The notes under the pieces were generated by a model. That model did no database searches. It saw only the letters and a program-made list of their open reading frames with translations, and was not told the DNA's origin. From positions 35,618,581 to 35,682,580 of the forward strand of contig OY294071.1 of the NCBI GenBank assembly GCA_958510875.1: a DNA stretch of 64,000 nucleotides. Reading direction: 5' to 3'. Position numbers and translations under genes: made by a program. Numbering within the stretch: position 1 is the first letter of the stretch; each line of letters begins with the position of its first letter. Shown piece by piece: positions 33,891 to 46,779 of this stretch. The DNA comes from Endomychus coccineus. Lineage: Eukaryota; Arthropoda; Insecta; Coleoptera; Endomychidae.

Positions 33891-35150
33891 AAACGTACGT
33901 TCAATCAATCTTTGAAGTTGCTTGTTGAATGGCGTAGAACAATATTTTGTGACAAATGCCTTTTTCTGTTAAATGCCAAGAAAAAAACAAATCAATGGTT
34001 GAAATATTTATTTTTTTGTAATTAGTCAATACATATTCTGCATTACATTAGATTAATAATCTCGTGAAATCCAGGATAGAGAGTGGCGCGGGTTCAAAAC
34101 TTCAATTTTAAGCTCTCGCGCCCTTTACTGACTGGAAAAGTTTATCATTCGTTGTAAACAGAATTTACGTGAATACAGAATTTCTAGTTAACATGTGAAT
34201 GTCATTACAGTAGTGATTGGAAATTGAAAGTGAATTATGTTACAGGATATATAAAATGTTACAATATTGGAAATATTAAAGGTTTGGGCTATAACTTGAC
34301 GTTGACAGGCACGTCAGAGTATAACAAGTTTTCATCGATTTCATGCATTCCATACGGAGAATACCAATTAGGGAGGTTGAAGTAGCTTAATAGGTATAAT
34401 AAAATTGAGATTTCCAAATTTCTCTTGCAATTATGAAATTTGTGGGTACATGAATTTGATGATTTAATAGAAAAGAAAACTATGAAGTTTGTATGCAGTA
34501 GAAGAATGAACGGGTTCATGTCAATGTTGATAGCATGCTTATTTCATTTCCAATCAAGTTTATTAAAAAAATAATTCGTATTTAACTATTCAGATGTACG
34601 TAACAAACAAGCTGGTACGAATCTGATAACCATTTCTTTTGCAAATAAGATCTTTAGCAGGCTATATGAAATTTCCTATGAATATATAAAAAATTATCCT
34701 CAAAGGAATCTATAAGCTTTAGTAAGCTTCACTTATAATATGCTCCAATGAATAACAATAAGAAGATTATCGAGAGGATTTCGCAAAGGAGCTCTGGAAT
34801 TGTGTGATCTACTATTTCTTCAGATTTGTCAGCTGAGAGCTGGTGTTATCATCTTTGCTTATTTGAGGCATAGTGAAATTATGTACTTGACCCAGTTCTA
34901 GTATTACTTATTGATCATTCATTCATTTTAACCCCTTCAATCCAATGATGCATCGCTTTTTTTATACTTCGACTAAACGGGAGGAAAACCTATGATGTTT
35001 GAAGAACATCGTGTGAGCCAGCGATGAAATGTTGGGAGAGGTCATGCTTAGTATCCGGTGATATACTAAAGCAGTAATAAACTGATGTTAGTACATACAA
35101 TTGTAGAGACCGGGATATGAAAAGTATTTTATTTTTCCAATCTTACCTAC
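33891..35150. other. Unassigned intergenic DNA
   Basis: No element motif recognised; a minus-strand frame at 34289-34519 is not supported. A short GC-rich inverted pair ('ggcgcg' and 'cgcgcc') near 34085-34122 is probably chance. Confidence 0.4.
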
Positions 35151-35159
35151 ATGCTCAGG

Positions 35160-36640
35160 AAGAAAGCTGGCGAGCCTTCTACAGTGAAATTTAAACAGGG
35201 TAAGACGCAGCTAGATTGAACAATATACTAGCTAGAAGCCCGGAAGCTTGGCTGGGAGCCATAGAACTTCCATATGGGAGATTCTCTACATCAGACGGGG
35301 AGACATTGGCTCACCTGATGGGAACCTGCTTTCCTGACTTTGAGGAGCACGGGAAGCTACAGGAACGTTGCGGCAACCACCTGCTGAAATCCAGTGTAGA
35401 GGGAACGATCCACTCGCTAGGAACTCGCCCGCAGCATCGTCTCACCAGTGAAAGTCAAGTGGGTGGTTGGATCTCCTTCAGCTCATACAAGTCGCCTAGA
35501 GTCGACGGCATTCTCCCGGTCCTGCTTTCTAAAGGGACTAGAGGAGATCGTCGGCCTCGTCCTGACACTCGCTAGGACCAGCCTGGTTAAAGCACACATT
35601 CCGCGTGGATGGCGCACGTCTGAAGTAGTCTTCATTCCGATACTATGTAAGGAAAGCTACACCAACGCCAGGGATCTTAGACCTATCTGCCTAACGTCCT
35701 TTATGCTCATAATCGTCAGAGGATAATTTCTGAACACTCTGAGGAACCTAATATGATCAGTCCTGGCTGAACTGAATAAATGATGTAGTGATAAAAGGTT
35801 GAAGATTAACCCTAAGAGAACAGAAATTGTAGTTTTCACAAGGAAGTACAAAACAGTACTCAACAGAGAACTGACCATAGCAGGTCAGGTGATTAATAAA
35901 TTCAGTGACCAAGCTAAATACGCAGGACAAGAAACTTCTATGGAAACCACAACTAGAACAACAATGCCGCAAATTCACTGCAGCCTTCTGGCTGTGCAGA
36001 AGGGGTATTGACCCAAATTGGGGCCTCAGTCCAAACATCATAATGTGGATCTTTGAAGTCAGGGTGGCTGATAAGCCGAGGTTGACATACGCCTCGGTAT
36101 GTGGTAGACAAATCCTGAAGCATTTGAGAAAGCCCATCCTAGATGCTGCCACGGGAGCTACGTTAAGCGCTCCTACGGCTGCCCTTGGACCGTTAATGAA
36201 GGTGGAACCATTTCACCTGACAATAATATACCAATAGAACTATAGAGGGCAAATGGTAGCAACACCTCCCCATCTATTCAATGAGAACGGATGGCCTACG
36301 TCCCCCCCCCACCCCCTGAGAAGATTGGTTAAACAATAACCTTGCCAACCAATGGTGAACTCTGGTTAACTGATAGAACCAGGAACCATGGGCAGGCGGG
36401 AGCAGGGGTATACCGCAAGGGCGCAGGTAAAAGTATTTCCATACCTCTGAGCAAACAAAGCCACCATTCTTCAAGCGGAGAAACTGACAATAACGCACTG
36501 TGCCCAAATAGCGTTGGAAGAAAGGATGCAAACCCACATCAGTATACGCACATATAGAGGGAAATGAAATAGCATATGAGTTTGCAAGACTGGGGGCTAT
36601 GGAACCCTCAACAAGCTCAAAACCAGCGGTGGGCATCTCG
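35160..36640 (+). pseudogene. I/R1/LOA-type LINE: RT with deleted core, thumb and RNase H
   Basis: Across three plus frames: YKSPRVDGILPVLL (about 35485-35530), AHIPRGWRTSEVVFIP and ARDLRPICLTSF (about 35595-35700), which are RT fingers. After only about 70 bp comes KINPKRTEIVVFTRKYK (from 35802), then LLWKPQLEQQCRKF, CRRGIDPNWGLSPNIIMWIF and PRLTYASV. RNase H follows: DRTRNHGQAGAGVYRKGAGK (about 36375-36435). The roughly 120 residues normally lying between fingers and 'NP.KTE', including the catalytic Asp motifs, are missing, so an internal deletion has removed the RT core. Related fragments lie at 5.7-7.1 and 47.4 kb. Confidence 0.8.
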
Positions 36641-36660
36641 AATCTCGAATTGTTAAAATG

Positions 36661-37780
36661 AACACAAAGGTGGTCTAGGGTTCAAGGGGTAAGCAAATAA
36701 TTATCTATAAGTGAACACGTTATAGAAAAAACTTATCAATAATGCATAACAGGGAAGTTTACACTGTTGTATAAGTTATAATAGATTACCAAATGAACGT
36801 AACGGTTTTAAAAACTCATTCCACATGAATGTTCTTCGCCAAGAACTCAGTAAAGAGAAGTGTCTTGCGCTGAATAGCCCAATCAACTAAAAAAGTTTAC
36901 AGGTTTATTTCTGATACCGAAAGAAATAGGGAAGATGTACCGTAATTTACCTGAATTTAAGATGATGAATCTTCAAAGCGGATAAACTTTATTATTTGTA
37001 TCTACTACAATTTGAATTCGTCTACTTTAATATGAATGAAACTTCGCAAACTCCATTAAAACTTTTACTTCTATTCCTAATTTCCCTCCAAGAGTTTATT
37101 ATTTAACTGGGCGCTCTACTTATGGAGTGGTACATCTCATCTAAATATACATTACGCTGAATACTCAATTTTCCATTTGCACAAAAATTCATAACAACTA
37201 AATAATTATTTGCGTAACTGTTTCATTTTCATACGATCAAAACTTGAATTGTATCACGCTCACGCCTCTTCATCCTTCTTTCATTTCACGTTCATTATCA
37301 TCATAAATTCTATCACAGTAGATCATGTTTTCCGATTATATTGGGATTGCCACCATCGTAGAGAAATATTCTGGCCCTTTGTTAATTAATCAATCTGGAC
37401 ATTCGCAGAGCTAGTCGGTTAATGCCTGAAGTAGTGCCAGTGAGGTAGTCGTCACCTTCTCCTTACTCATGGAAGAAATGAGCACTTTTATGGGAATACC
37501 CCTTTAGAATTGATACACAATTAGTTGTCAAAACTTTTCATCATCATGATGAAAGAATGAAAACTTGTACTCCATTATTTCCTTTGTAGAAATACGTGCA
37601 GATATTCCTTACTCTTCGATGCAGTACATAGGAAATGATAGAAATGGAGTACGAGGGGATGATATTAGAAGGAGGAGGTAGTTATTTGAGAGAGAGATTA
37701 TTGACTCAGCATTGTCATTGGTCTCTGGTTTGCAATATTTTGACGAGACCAGGAATAAACCAATTAGAATCCTCTTAAAA
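36661..37780. other. Unassigned intergenic DNA
   Basis: No open frame or repeat recognised; AT-rich. Confidence 0.4.
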
Positions 37781-37789
37781 ATCTCTCAA

Positions 37790-37865
37790 GTCTGAGTGGA
37801 TCGAGATTTGAATACATGACCTCCAATGCTCAAACAAGTATAGCCATAGTAGTTATGGTAGACTA
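37790..37865 (-). repeat. tRNA-like sequence, possible SINE head
   Basis: The minus strand carries TGGCTATACTTGTTTGAGCA (box-A-like, D-arm-like GGCT/GAGC) and about 20 bp on GTATTCAAATC (box-B-like, 37815-37805). The order resembles a decayed tRNA gene or tRNA-derived SINE. The anticodon arm does not fold convincingly, so I do not call a functional tRNA. Confidence 0.35.
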
Positions 37866-37869
37866 ATAA

Positions 37870-39010
37870 TTCTGATTTGTTTTTTTATCTCTCAATGTTC
37901 GTAGAACATTATGTAAATCATCAATGGGATGTTGGGAGAGGAGGTAGGCATTACAATTTTATCAGATCTTTGGAGGTTATCAGGAGGCACAACTTTGACG
38001 TTCGACAGAAAAATTTAGTAAAAAAAAGAAGTTCGGCTGGTCTCAAGTATGACAATGAAGTGATGATCAGCCTGAGCTCGTCTATTCTGTCTACCTATCG
38101 CTCGTGGTGGAATTACATATGATATTCCTGATGAGCACTATATAGAGTGGGGAGAGATCGCTCACCTTTCTATCCTGTTCTAGAGAGATCGATGGATTTG
38201 TAAGTCTGATATCACCAACCAGACTTTTCTGAATCTAAGAGCTTCGGTGTATGTTCGGGAAAGGAACTTCAAACATGTAATCGGTACTCCAGAGCAGGTC
38301 GAATCAGTGCTTTGTAGATGATGATGACCTGTCGGGGTGTAAAGTAGCTTTTGGCACGGTTTCTGTGAAGTAGTTTTTGCAATGGACCTCCAATGATCAT
38401 ATAGTGATACCGAGCATGGAGGACTTAATATGAATAGTCGTAACTGACATCATCATATTAGGTATTGTCGGATCCGTCTTTCTGGAGAAAATACAAACTT
38501 GGGTTTTGATTGCATTAGATTATCAGATACTCGTTTCAAAATTCTTGCCAGATCTTTACATATTGCATAGCCCTGGCTCCGTCTTGCTTATCCTGCTTTA
38601 TTGCATGATAGGGCTCTAGAAGAGAAAGGGATATGGAATGTAGTTTCATCAAGAAAGCTGTGAACGAGACCAGAGGTCACTTCCAACAAATCTTTGATAT
38701 GAAGGAGAAACAAAGATAATGCGAAGGCAGGTCCCTGAGGAACACCACCATTGCTAGCTATTCTATCGAGAGAGACTTCGTCAAACCGTCAAACACCACA
38801 TAGAGTGGTTTATCTGAGAAAAAATTCGACAGTAAAGTTGGGGCAACAAACCATATGACGGAAGATTCCCAAGAAGTCTTGCTGTCAAATGCTTTGTATC
38901 GAATGCTACAGCTAGAGATTCCCCATATTCTCCAATGGATGTCTACCATATATGTGTAACGAAGGCAAGCACGTTTACTTAAGTCTACAAAATATTGCTG
39001 TGCTATCCCC
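37870..39010 (-). pseudogene. Jockey-like LINE, RT palm to C-terminus, degenerate
   Basis: On the minus strand near 38930-38840: GESLAVAFDTKHLTARLLGN, then LPSYG, a decayed form of the 'ESLVVALDISKAFDRVWH.GLLGKLPSYG' block. Near 38660 SFLDETTFHIPFSSRAL occupies the place of 'SFADDGTLH...SSRAL', so the catalytic FADD is mutated. Further down (38310-37870) the DNA matches the C-terminal segment found at 47.9-48.5 kb in parallel order. Antisense frames such as 37877-38122 plus are shadows. Confidence 0.65.
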
Positions 39011-39920
39011 AAATGAATCGAATAGTAACATGAGCTCATTATACTGTAATCTGTGACTGATATTCTATTTGGCCGAATTTCAATTTTGGATTTAGAGACA
39101 CACTCAGTGTATTCATTATCTTTCGATGCAATTATATTCCTCGCTTCTTGACAATATTACCAACATAAAACGAAAACAATCAAGGATTCAAGGATTACGT
39201 AACAAATTAAGACGTTTGGCGAATGCTTCGTTCTCGACAATGTTAGCAATGCTTGAACATTTAGATTGTGCAACTACCATAACTTTGAAGATGTCGATTA
39301 TCAAATCTTCGTCTCTCTGCGTTTCTCAGCCATCACAAATATGAAGCTATCGAATATTCGCTCCATAAATTATTGCAGAGCGTCAATAAATCCTTTATCT
39401 TCTGTTTGCACTCTGTCTTAAACAATAATAATTCATTTTTCTGCACAACTTCAGAAAAACTAACAGAGAGGAAACTGATATTCCGTACCAATTTCTCTGA
39501 TCGTTGTTTGATGAACTTTAAAGAGCATTTATAGATTTTCCATTACTATAAAAGTAAGGTTATTGTTGGCACTGAGAATAGATATATCTCACTGAAAACT
39601 TCTCAAGGAATTAACTTGATACGAATCGAGCTTTCGTCTCGACTTTCCGTGTCTGGAAACTACGTCGTGTACAGGGGTATGGTATGTATATCGAGTATAA
39701 TCTGACCTTAACGTTAGATTTTTAATGTTTCCGAATGTAAATGAATCCAACTAACCACTCTCGTCGCCAATAGAGTTTTATGTTTGGAGCTGCTAAGAGG
39801 TTTTTAAGACGATATTCTGAAAAAAAAAGTTAGACCCTTACACAAATTTATATGCCAATTCTGAGAGTTCATTCAATTCATCTGACATATAGCACTATTC
39901 ATATAGTTTTGAGATGGTAC
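39011..39920. other. Unassigned intergenic DNA
   Basis: No element motif recognised; the 72-codon plus frame at 39126-39344 has no family resemblance. Confidence 0.4.
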
Positions 39921-39999
39921 TTGGGATATCTGTGAGTGTGACCAGATTATTTTCCAGGGCAGCAGGCCTGAGGTTAGGATTCTGCATAGACTGATCTCT

Positions 40000-40560
40000 C
40001 TTGTTGCCTCAGGGGCATGTATGTGCTGTCGAAGTATTCTAGTCTAAGTAAGTCAGTGCTGGACATTTTAGAAGAATATGAAAGACAGTTTCATCCGCAT
40101 CCAATACAACCTGGGTCATCTACGATGTTCATTGAGTGTAGATATGTTCTTTGAGGAGTCCTGTCTACAGTTTTAAGCCTATTTTGCTCACAGAGGAAAG
40201 TGTTCTCGAGCGTTTGGGCGAGAACTCCGTGATGTGGAGCTTCACACAGGTGGCACTGCGCCCAACTGAGAGCCACTGTCTATCCAGGGCCTCTCGGCTG
40301 TCAGTGCAGTTATGTAGTTGCCTACCTCGGTAGTTTAGTCTTAGGATTTCCAAGGCACATGTTTGAATTGCACAGACCTCGGCCTGGAAAACGTAATACG
40401 TGAGCACCTAGTGGCACGGAAAGCTCCCTGGAGGAGGTAGTCCGGAGTCCTTGTTCTTCCAGTCCTCTGGGTTATGAGAACGTCTGGTGTTAGGAACTTG
40501 ACAGCAGGCTCTGGGATTATTCACACGTGGATAGTAGAAGAACGATGGATGCAATTTTAT
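40000..40560 (-). pseudogene. I/R1-type LINE: RNase H and zinc-knuckle fragment
   Basis: Minus strand from about 40400: VFQAEVCAIQTCALEIL, then NYRGRQLHNCTDSREAL, the middle of a LINE RNase H domain ('FQAE(V/I).AI...C', 'I.I.SDS.AAL'). A frame shift separates this from the C-terminal part: HSMNIVDDPGCIGCG (about 40135-40091), then DETVFHILLKCPALTYL in the adjoining frame (40090-40045), a C-x2-C...H...C knuckle. RT is absent. A diverged copy lies at 54.1-54.8 kb in the same orientation. Confidence 0.7.
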
Positions 40561-40660
40561 TTACTTTCTAGTTATAAATTCGTGCAGTTGCGCCTCTGTT
40601 GCAGCTCTAAGCTCTAAGCTATCAGGTTGACCATGGAAATGAAACTTGTTCTTATGAAGC

Positions 40661-41385
40661 TATGTGGCTCATAATATTGTTTCAATATGGTTCTAATTAA
40701 ATTTGAGTTAAGTCATTTCAAACGTCAAAGGTTTGTTTCTGAACAAAGGTCACTATTTTCACCAGTATCGCTTAATGTAACAGAGCTTGAAAGCTTTCAT
40801 CGCAGGCAAAAACGTTCGTAAATTTAATGCTTTGTCACCACATTGTCTACTGTGATTCAGCGTTTCTCAACATGTTTTACCTGTAACGGCTATAAGATAT
40901 TCAGTTGCCACTCTAGGTTTAAAGTATACAAATTCAAAAGGTAGATTAGTACTATACTTACTCTCTCGGAAAATAATGAAAAAGACCCATGCAGTCAAGG
41001 TGATACTTTCAAGTATAGTTTTCCACATAGATCATCAAAAACAGAACTATATTCATCCCAAAATAACTCTTAAATTATAACCTAACGGTTATCGTTGAAA
41101 ATATAAGCGTGTAAGGCTCAGAATCTTGTAGTATATAGGATAACATAACATTACCTAATATGCAAGCAAAGAGTACACCCTTTCAGTTGTCTCCTTTTAC
41201 GCCCCCTCTCAGATTCGGCACTGAATGATTGTAGATAATTGATTCATTCATATTTACATAGTCCCCATTGGTTATGCATTCAAGATATCTTCTAAGATGT
41301 TGATGAATATTCGATGCCATTCCAGGCACGACAATCTTCTCCAGATAATCAAAATATTCTTCCATTAGCTTAAGTTATATATTTT
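40661..41385. other. Unassigned intergenic DNA
   Basis: Nothing recognised; the minus frame at 41183-41365 has no family motif. Confidence 0.35.
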
Positions 41386-41389
41386 GGAC

Positions 41390-41580
41390 TGTCGGAACTA
41401 ATAGCTACACACACCTTCTGTGGTAAAAGAACCCCATTGCTAGGATAACCAATTTTCTGACTTGCTTCATATTTTGTTATAAAACGCAGATTTAACATGT
41501 CCTGGAGTATAGTTCATAACTTTGGAGTTCATCTCCCAAACACATGCTGAAGCATTTATTTTATATTCCAGGCACAACAA
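41390..41580 (+). pseudogene. Jockey-like LINE C-terminal scrap (paralogue of 44.3 kb)
   Basis: About 180 bp align by eye with 44270-44430, starting at 'ggactgtcggaactaatag' and including 'catgtcctggagta' and 'ggagttcatctcccaaa'. The matching part of the 44.3-kb copy translates as HVLEYGS-LWSSSPK, the 'VLEYCSHVWSSSPK' block of Jockey-like LINEs. The two scraps face the same way 2.9 kb apart. Confidence 0.55.
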
Positions 41581-41639
41581 TATTTCCCAGATAAATTAAA
41601 TTATTCTTCATTAGCTTAAATTATATACTTTTGCAGCCG

Positions 41640-42865
41640 TACATTCTAGAATTGTATTTGCAAACATCATAGATTCTCATGTTTTAGAATCCACTATTGC
41701 CATTGGTAAGATATTTGTGTTTCCAAGTAAGTCTAAGCGACCACACACCTTACGAAACCCCAAGTCAGGTAAAATCACTTACTGCCTCGTCTCACAGTGC
41801 ATCTCCATCTTTTTTGGAAAAAGTACAGATGATGGAATTCGGAGACAATACATTATATGTATAGCACGTTACTCACATATGGCAGATTAGATTGATTATG
41901 GGGAAGGAGATTCCCATTGTTGAAGTATGGAACATAGGAATCCTACAATGACATATTTTGTGTTCGCATTAGCTCATGCAAATCCATCTTCCTTGATTCG
42001 AAGCTACAATCCAGATCTAAGGATTTAATGTGAATATATGAAATATGTAAGCGTTGATTTGCTCAGCTAATGTTTTTTGGTCACGCATCCTGCGGTTGAG
42101 AGCTGCTGGTCTACTAAATAATATTACATTCTGTGTTTATCTCTGAAGGGAAGTGCTGCTTAAACGCGGTAGTTGTGAAATCACAGAATATTCGGCGTGT
42201 AGGCAGTATATTACTTTCTCAAGCCGGCAGTTTTGTGCTGAATATTTTACGACGTAAGATGCTCGGGATGTTTTGAAATGTTCCTGTTTACACACTAATC
42301 TTAACACTTGCACTGTTTTTACATAGTTTCTTGCCGATTAAATATTCAGATAAATATCTAATATACATAAAACACTGCGTAAAATGGTTCACAATAATCT
42401 GGATATTGCAGTTTTGGCAGATGTCTTTGGAATATCATGAATTAAAGGTTTCCGTTTTATCTCTGGATGAATAATGAGTCGCCAGAGAATGATTAGATGT
42501 CGACTTTTGCCTTTACAAATGGTACCCTGAAAGCAGGACAGTTCCAAGCTCGCAAATTCCTCTTCTATTTAGGTATTTAAAGTAGAATATATTCATGGTT
42601 CATAGTTTACTGATTTCATTCTGGGAACTGGTTTCCGCGTGACTATGTCTTGATCTGAATTATGAAGGATGATAAATGAATTAGATTCGAATAGTGGGGT
42701 ATTGTTTCTACCGCATCCTTTAAGGAATATTAAATCCTATTTCGGTACTGTTTCATAGAATCCACCGGTGAGTTTTAGATCCTTTCAAAAGATCAAGATT
42801 TTTCGGAGCTCCACTGGTGGAGAGTTAGGTTTATGCTTCTGCGGCACTACTCCGCTTCAGTCAGT
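41640..42865. other. Unassigned intergenic DNA
   Basis: No coding motif or repeat recognised. Confidence 0.35.
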
Positions 42866-42869
42866 GAGC

Positions 42870-43830
42870 TATTGCTTCTATGTAGAATCTACTAAAATCT
42901 ACTAAATTGAATTTGCAATGTCTCGTCATGAATTCTCATACGATTCTCAGGTTGGATAGATTATACATAGATTATTATGAGCTCCTGGGATGTGAAGTAG
43001 CACTTGGAACGGAATATGAAATCAAGTTTTTGTTAAGCGGGTTCCACAATGAACCCCACATAATCATCAATCGAGAAGGTGCATGGATAAGGAAGACTTC
43101 ATAGGAATAGTTGTACCTGACATCATCATATTAGGGATTGTGGGATTCGCATTCCTGGAGAAGATGCAAGCTTGAGTATTAGTTGCATCAAACTCTACAA
43201 GATCATCAGATTCCCATTTCAAAATCGTTGCCAGATGTCCATTAATTACGTGAACCATTCTCTGTTCCGCTTCTCTGGCTTCATTGGATGGTATAAGGGC
43301 TCTAGAAGAGAAAGTCATATGAAGTGTACCATCATCTGCAAAGCTGGGTCGGATTTGATGGTCACTTCCATCAGATCGTTTATATGGAGCAGAAACAAAG
43401 TTGGTGCTTATACAGATCCTTGTGGAATATCATTGTAGATAGTCATCGTATCGAAGGATACTCCGTCAACCACCACATGGGGTAATCTATCCAAGAGAAA
43501 ACTTGATAGTAAGCGACAGGTATTGGATGAGCTCGATGTTGATTACTTTCTCTATCCAATTGTTTGGACTCTAGGAGTCTTCCAGCTGGAACGAAACACC
43601 AACTTAGTATGAGAAGGTGAACAACCTGCGAAAACTAGTGTTGATTCTGGCACAAATTCCTTGAGAATGACAGGCGGAATTCCATTTGTCCCCAGAGCCT
43701 GTTTGGTATTGAGATCAAGCAGAATGCGCATAATTTTGCGTTAACCGGTCCTATTAGAGACGTTTTAGCCCCCCTTGAGTTCATTTTCCTCCCCAATTCC
43801 TGTTTGATTCGAAGCCCAGTGGAGGGCGAT
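42870..43830 (-). pseudogene. Jockey-like LINE RT fragment with intact FADD box
   Basis: Minus strand from 43750: MRILLDLNTKQALGTNGIPP (RT entry, normally SGPDGIPP), then decayed sequence, then SFADDGTLHMTFSSRALIPS (about 43350-43290). The last carries the two catalytic aspartates in their normal setting, followed by NGHLATILKWESDDLVEFDA and TQACIFSRNANP, the thumb region with 'FNA.KTQ...FS.K..P'. Stops lie upstream and downstream, and the palm block around motif A is damaged, so the copy is dead even though its FADD box survives. Confidence 0.7.
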
Positions 43831-44269
43831 TATGTTCTGCATTCCAAGGAATTTAGTTTGGTTTTGCAAGTATGAGCTAATTATGTTGTTCCATCAGACA
43901 TGATGGAAATGTCCTTGTTTTGTATCATTTGTTAATATTGAGTTGTGCTCATCTCTCAATTGCATGGATTGCTTAAAGAAATATGATTGTTGGATTAGTA
44001 GATCCACTTCTCTAACACTTCCCTCATTGTGAATTTTATGGTATTGTGGTGAAATCTACATTTTGTAACACTGTGCCCTTGTGGGTGGAACAATAGATAG
44101 ATCTGCACTTACGGGGTTCGACTTTGATAGTCAAAAGTTATTCTAGGTTACCAACATTGTATGTCTAAGTGAAAAAAGCTAACGTAATAGAATTCTAACA
44201 ATTTCCTATAGAAAAATAAATGAATCTTGAAATTATCAGGTTATGGATAATAGCATGATGGATCCATAT

Positions 44270-44765
44270 TGGACTGTCGGAACTAATAGTGGTAAACGAA
44301 CCCCATTTTCTGACTTGCCTCATAGTTTGTTATAAAATGCAGATTCAACATGTCCTGGAGTACGGTTCATAACTTTGGAGTTCATCTCCCAAAGATATGC
44401 AGAAGCTTTCATTGTCTATTCAGAAGGAAACCCCATTCGTCTAGTTGATGATAGATATTCCCATGATAGGTGCCCATCAGAAATTCAGTCTGTTATTCCA
44501 CGGCAAGAGATTCCAGGCAACTAGACATGACGAGCTCAACCTGGTCCCCTTTTCATTGTCAAGCTCGAGACTTGACTTGAACTTCTTTCTTTCAGACATC
44601 ATTCTTCTATCGTACGGCGAACTTGGGGATCTCTGCCTACTAAGATCTTGCCTGACGCCTATAACCGCCAAACTTTCAAGAAAAACTCCAATGCCTACCT
44701 CTTCTCCCAACATTTCACCGCTGGTTCACATGATGTTCTCATTATCATCATCAGTAGGGGTTTAA
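44270..44765 (+). pseudogene. Jockey-like LINE C-terminal fragment
   Basis: Plus strand: HVLEYGS-LWSSSPKICRSF (about 44358-44420, with a stop in place of H). After a gap come TWGSLPTKILPDAYNRQTFK (about 44620-44680) and AYLFSQHFTAGSHDV (44694-44738). The latter is the very end of the family's protein, normally 'LWNSLP.EVFP..YN.Q.FK...H.YL'. The region of the C-terminus between these two blocks is partly deleted. It shares its first 160 bp with the scrap at 41.4 kb. Confidence 0.65.
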
Positions 44766-44779
44766 CCCCTAGATGCACC

Positions 44780-45050
44780 AAGGCGGCTGGATTGGGATCA
44801 TTGTATGTCTATTCTAGCAGGTTTGTGGCCCGCCAGAAGCCCAGGATATTGTTTACGCTGGCTTTCATCAGTTCCTCCGGATGCAGCTCTGCTTCGCCTG
44901 AGGAATGTCAAAGCTGGGCATTCCAACAGGATGTGAGAGGCAGATTCTTCCACCTCTACATATAGGATCATCTGCGATGCCCATGATATGAAGGTGTTTG
45001 TTGACAGTGACCCGTGAGTACAGTCATCCCAAATGATAGTATACTAATGT
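44780..45050 (-). pseudogene. I/R1-type LINE zinc-knuckle fragment
   Basis: Minus strand: RVTVNKHLHIMGIADDPICR (about 45015-44956), then in a neighbouring frame a decayed knuckle and, about 44910-44830, GEAELHPEEL and NNILGFWRATNLLE. This matches the 'L.GH..LNKHLH..GI.DDP.CR.C...E...H...ECPAL' end and the terminal '..ILGFWRA.GLLE' of RNase-H-bearing LINEs. It abuts, tail to tail, the Jockey-like fragment ending at 44765. Confidence 0.6.
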
Positions 45051-46779
45051 TTACTCTTGTTTAGTCAAAATATAAAAAATACAGTTGGCAGATATGTTAT
45101 ATTTTCATATAAAGAATCATAATAGATTATAATTTTCATAGTGATGTGTGTAAGCAGAAAATGATGATGTTTTATTTGCAGCAATTCCACAAGATTGGAT
45201 ACTAAATTGCTGCATATAAATTATGTAATAAAAACAAAATTAATGTCTTATTTCATGATTTGGGTGGCGGACAATTAGTGAATATTTAGCAGAGCAAAGT
45301 TACTACAGAAAGATAATTTATGATACATTCTTAGGGTTCCATGGAGAAAATGATACAAAGCAGAGAATAAAAAGCACTTAAATTTATATTTGTCAGAGAA
45401 AATCACATAAATTAGGACGTAATGTAAGTAAAAAGGTAACGTAAATGGTCAAAGAACGAAATAAACTAAAAAATTTCTAGAATGATGCTATACAAGTTAC
45501 AGAAATTATAAATATGAAGCGTATAAAGGAATTTTTAGATGTAAAAGCTAATGTATCCAGATAAATGTGAATGATTGAGCCGTTTTTCAGAATGAATGAA
45601 GAACTCACCTTCAGTTACTCAGGGAGTAGTACATACTCCGAATAATGACATGACGTTCTCCTTGACAAAAAAATAACACAATTGGGTATTACGTTTATTT
45701 ATGAAAGAACCGTTTTGTACAATACAGTTTGACTTTAAAGTGCTCCAAATTGAATTGGTAATGATTTTCCAGTTAACTAAATTGAAAATATGCTGTCGTT
45801 CATATATCAAGTGATATAAGATTATTCAAACTATAGTAACATTGTAAATAGGTTTTCCAGCGCATCAGCAAATCCCGCAGAAATTTTCAGGGTCGATAGA
45901 TATTGGTCTCATTATGAACTAGAGGGTGGCGCTAAGCTATAGGGAATTTGATTAAGGTGTTTTAATTTTACTCAAGAGAAAAATATTCGCGTCATCCACG
46001 TGCCGGATGATATTCATCACAAGCTCTAGCTTCAATAACTTGTACAATCTCGCATCTATGCAATTGACAATTACGTTCTCTACCTTCATTTTATCCTAGA
46101 CTCAAACTTATAATCATTTATTTAATACTTTCCGGTAAATGAGGTACGTCTAAAGGGAGTCTATGGTCTAAAGTCAAAATTAAGATTTTGATAGCTAAAG
46201 TATTTGCTAAATCTCAATAAATGTCAGAATCAACACCTAACGGATGTGTATCGTATAAAATTCTATTTCATACTGTATATTTCTTTTCCAAATTTTAAGT
46301 AACTCTGCTAATAAATAATTAAGGGTTTCAGAGAAGTTATCGCATCACCTCATATGCATTTCCATGACAACGGTATTTTTGTTTTATTCTTTGCTGTCAC
46401 TTTGGGTTTTCATAAATAGTGATCGTGATGAATTTCGTGGTTGATGTGAATATTGTTCCTCATGAAGTTTCTATTTTTTGGTAATTTATGTTTCTTTTAA
46501 AGCAACAGGTATACATATTAGAATTTCTCTGATACTGCTGATGAATTATTTACGAAAATAGATTTCTACGATATTTAGTAGAATAATGTTGTTAAAAACT
46601 GACAGATAGAATTATATTGATAAACTATTTTTTTTCATTTGCTCTTACTAAAGTTAGTAATTTATGTTCCGTGAAAAGTGAAAACCTTCGGAATTTAAAA
46701 CAAAAGTAAAATTGTTGAATACGAATAAAATACCTTACTATTCTCGGAGGAAATTTCATTCTAGCATCTTGTTCTCGAC
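45051..46779. other. Unassigned intergenic DNA
   Basis: About 1.7 kb of AT-rich DNA without a recognised element or reading frame. Confidence 0.4.

Noticed and set aside
34085..34122. GC-rich inverted pair (ggcgcg/cgcgcc)
   Set aside because: Only a 6-bp stem with a long loop; this is expected by chance.
37790..37865. Functional tRNA gene
   Set aside because: Box A and box B-like words are present, but the anticodon arm and acceptor stem do not pair properly. Kept only as a possible SINE head.
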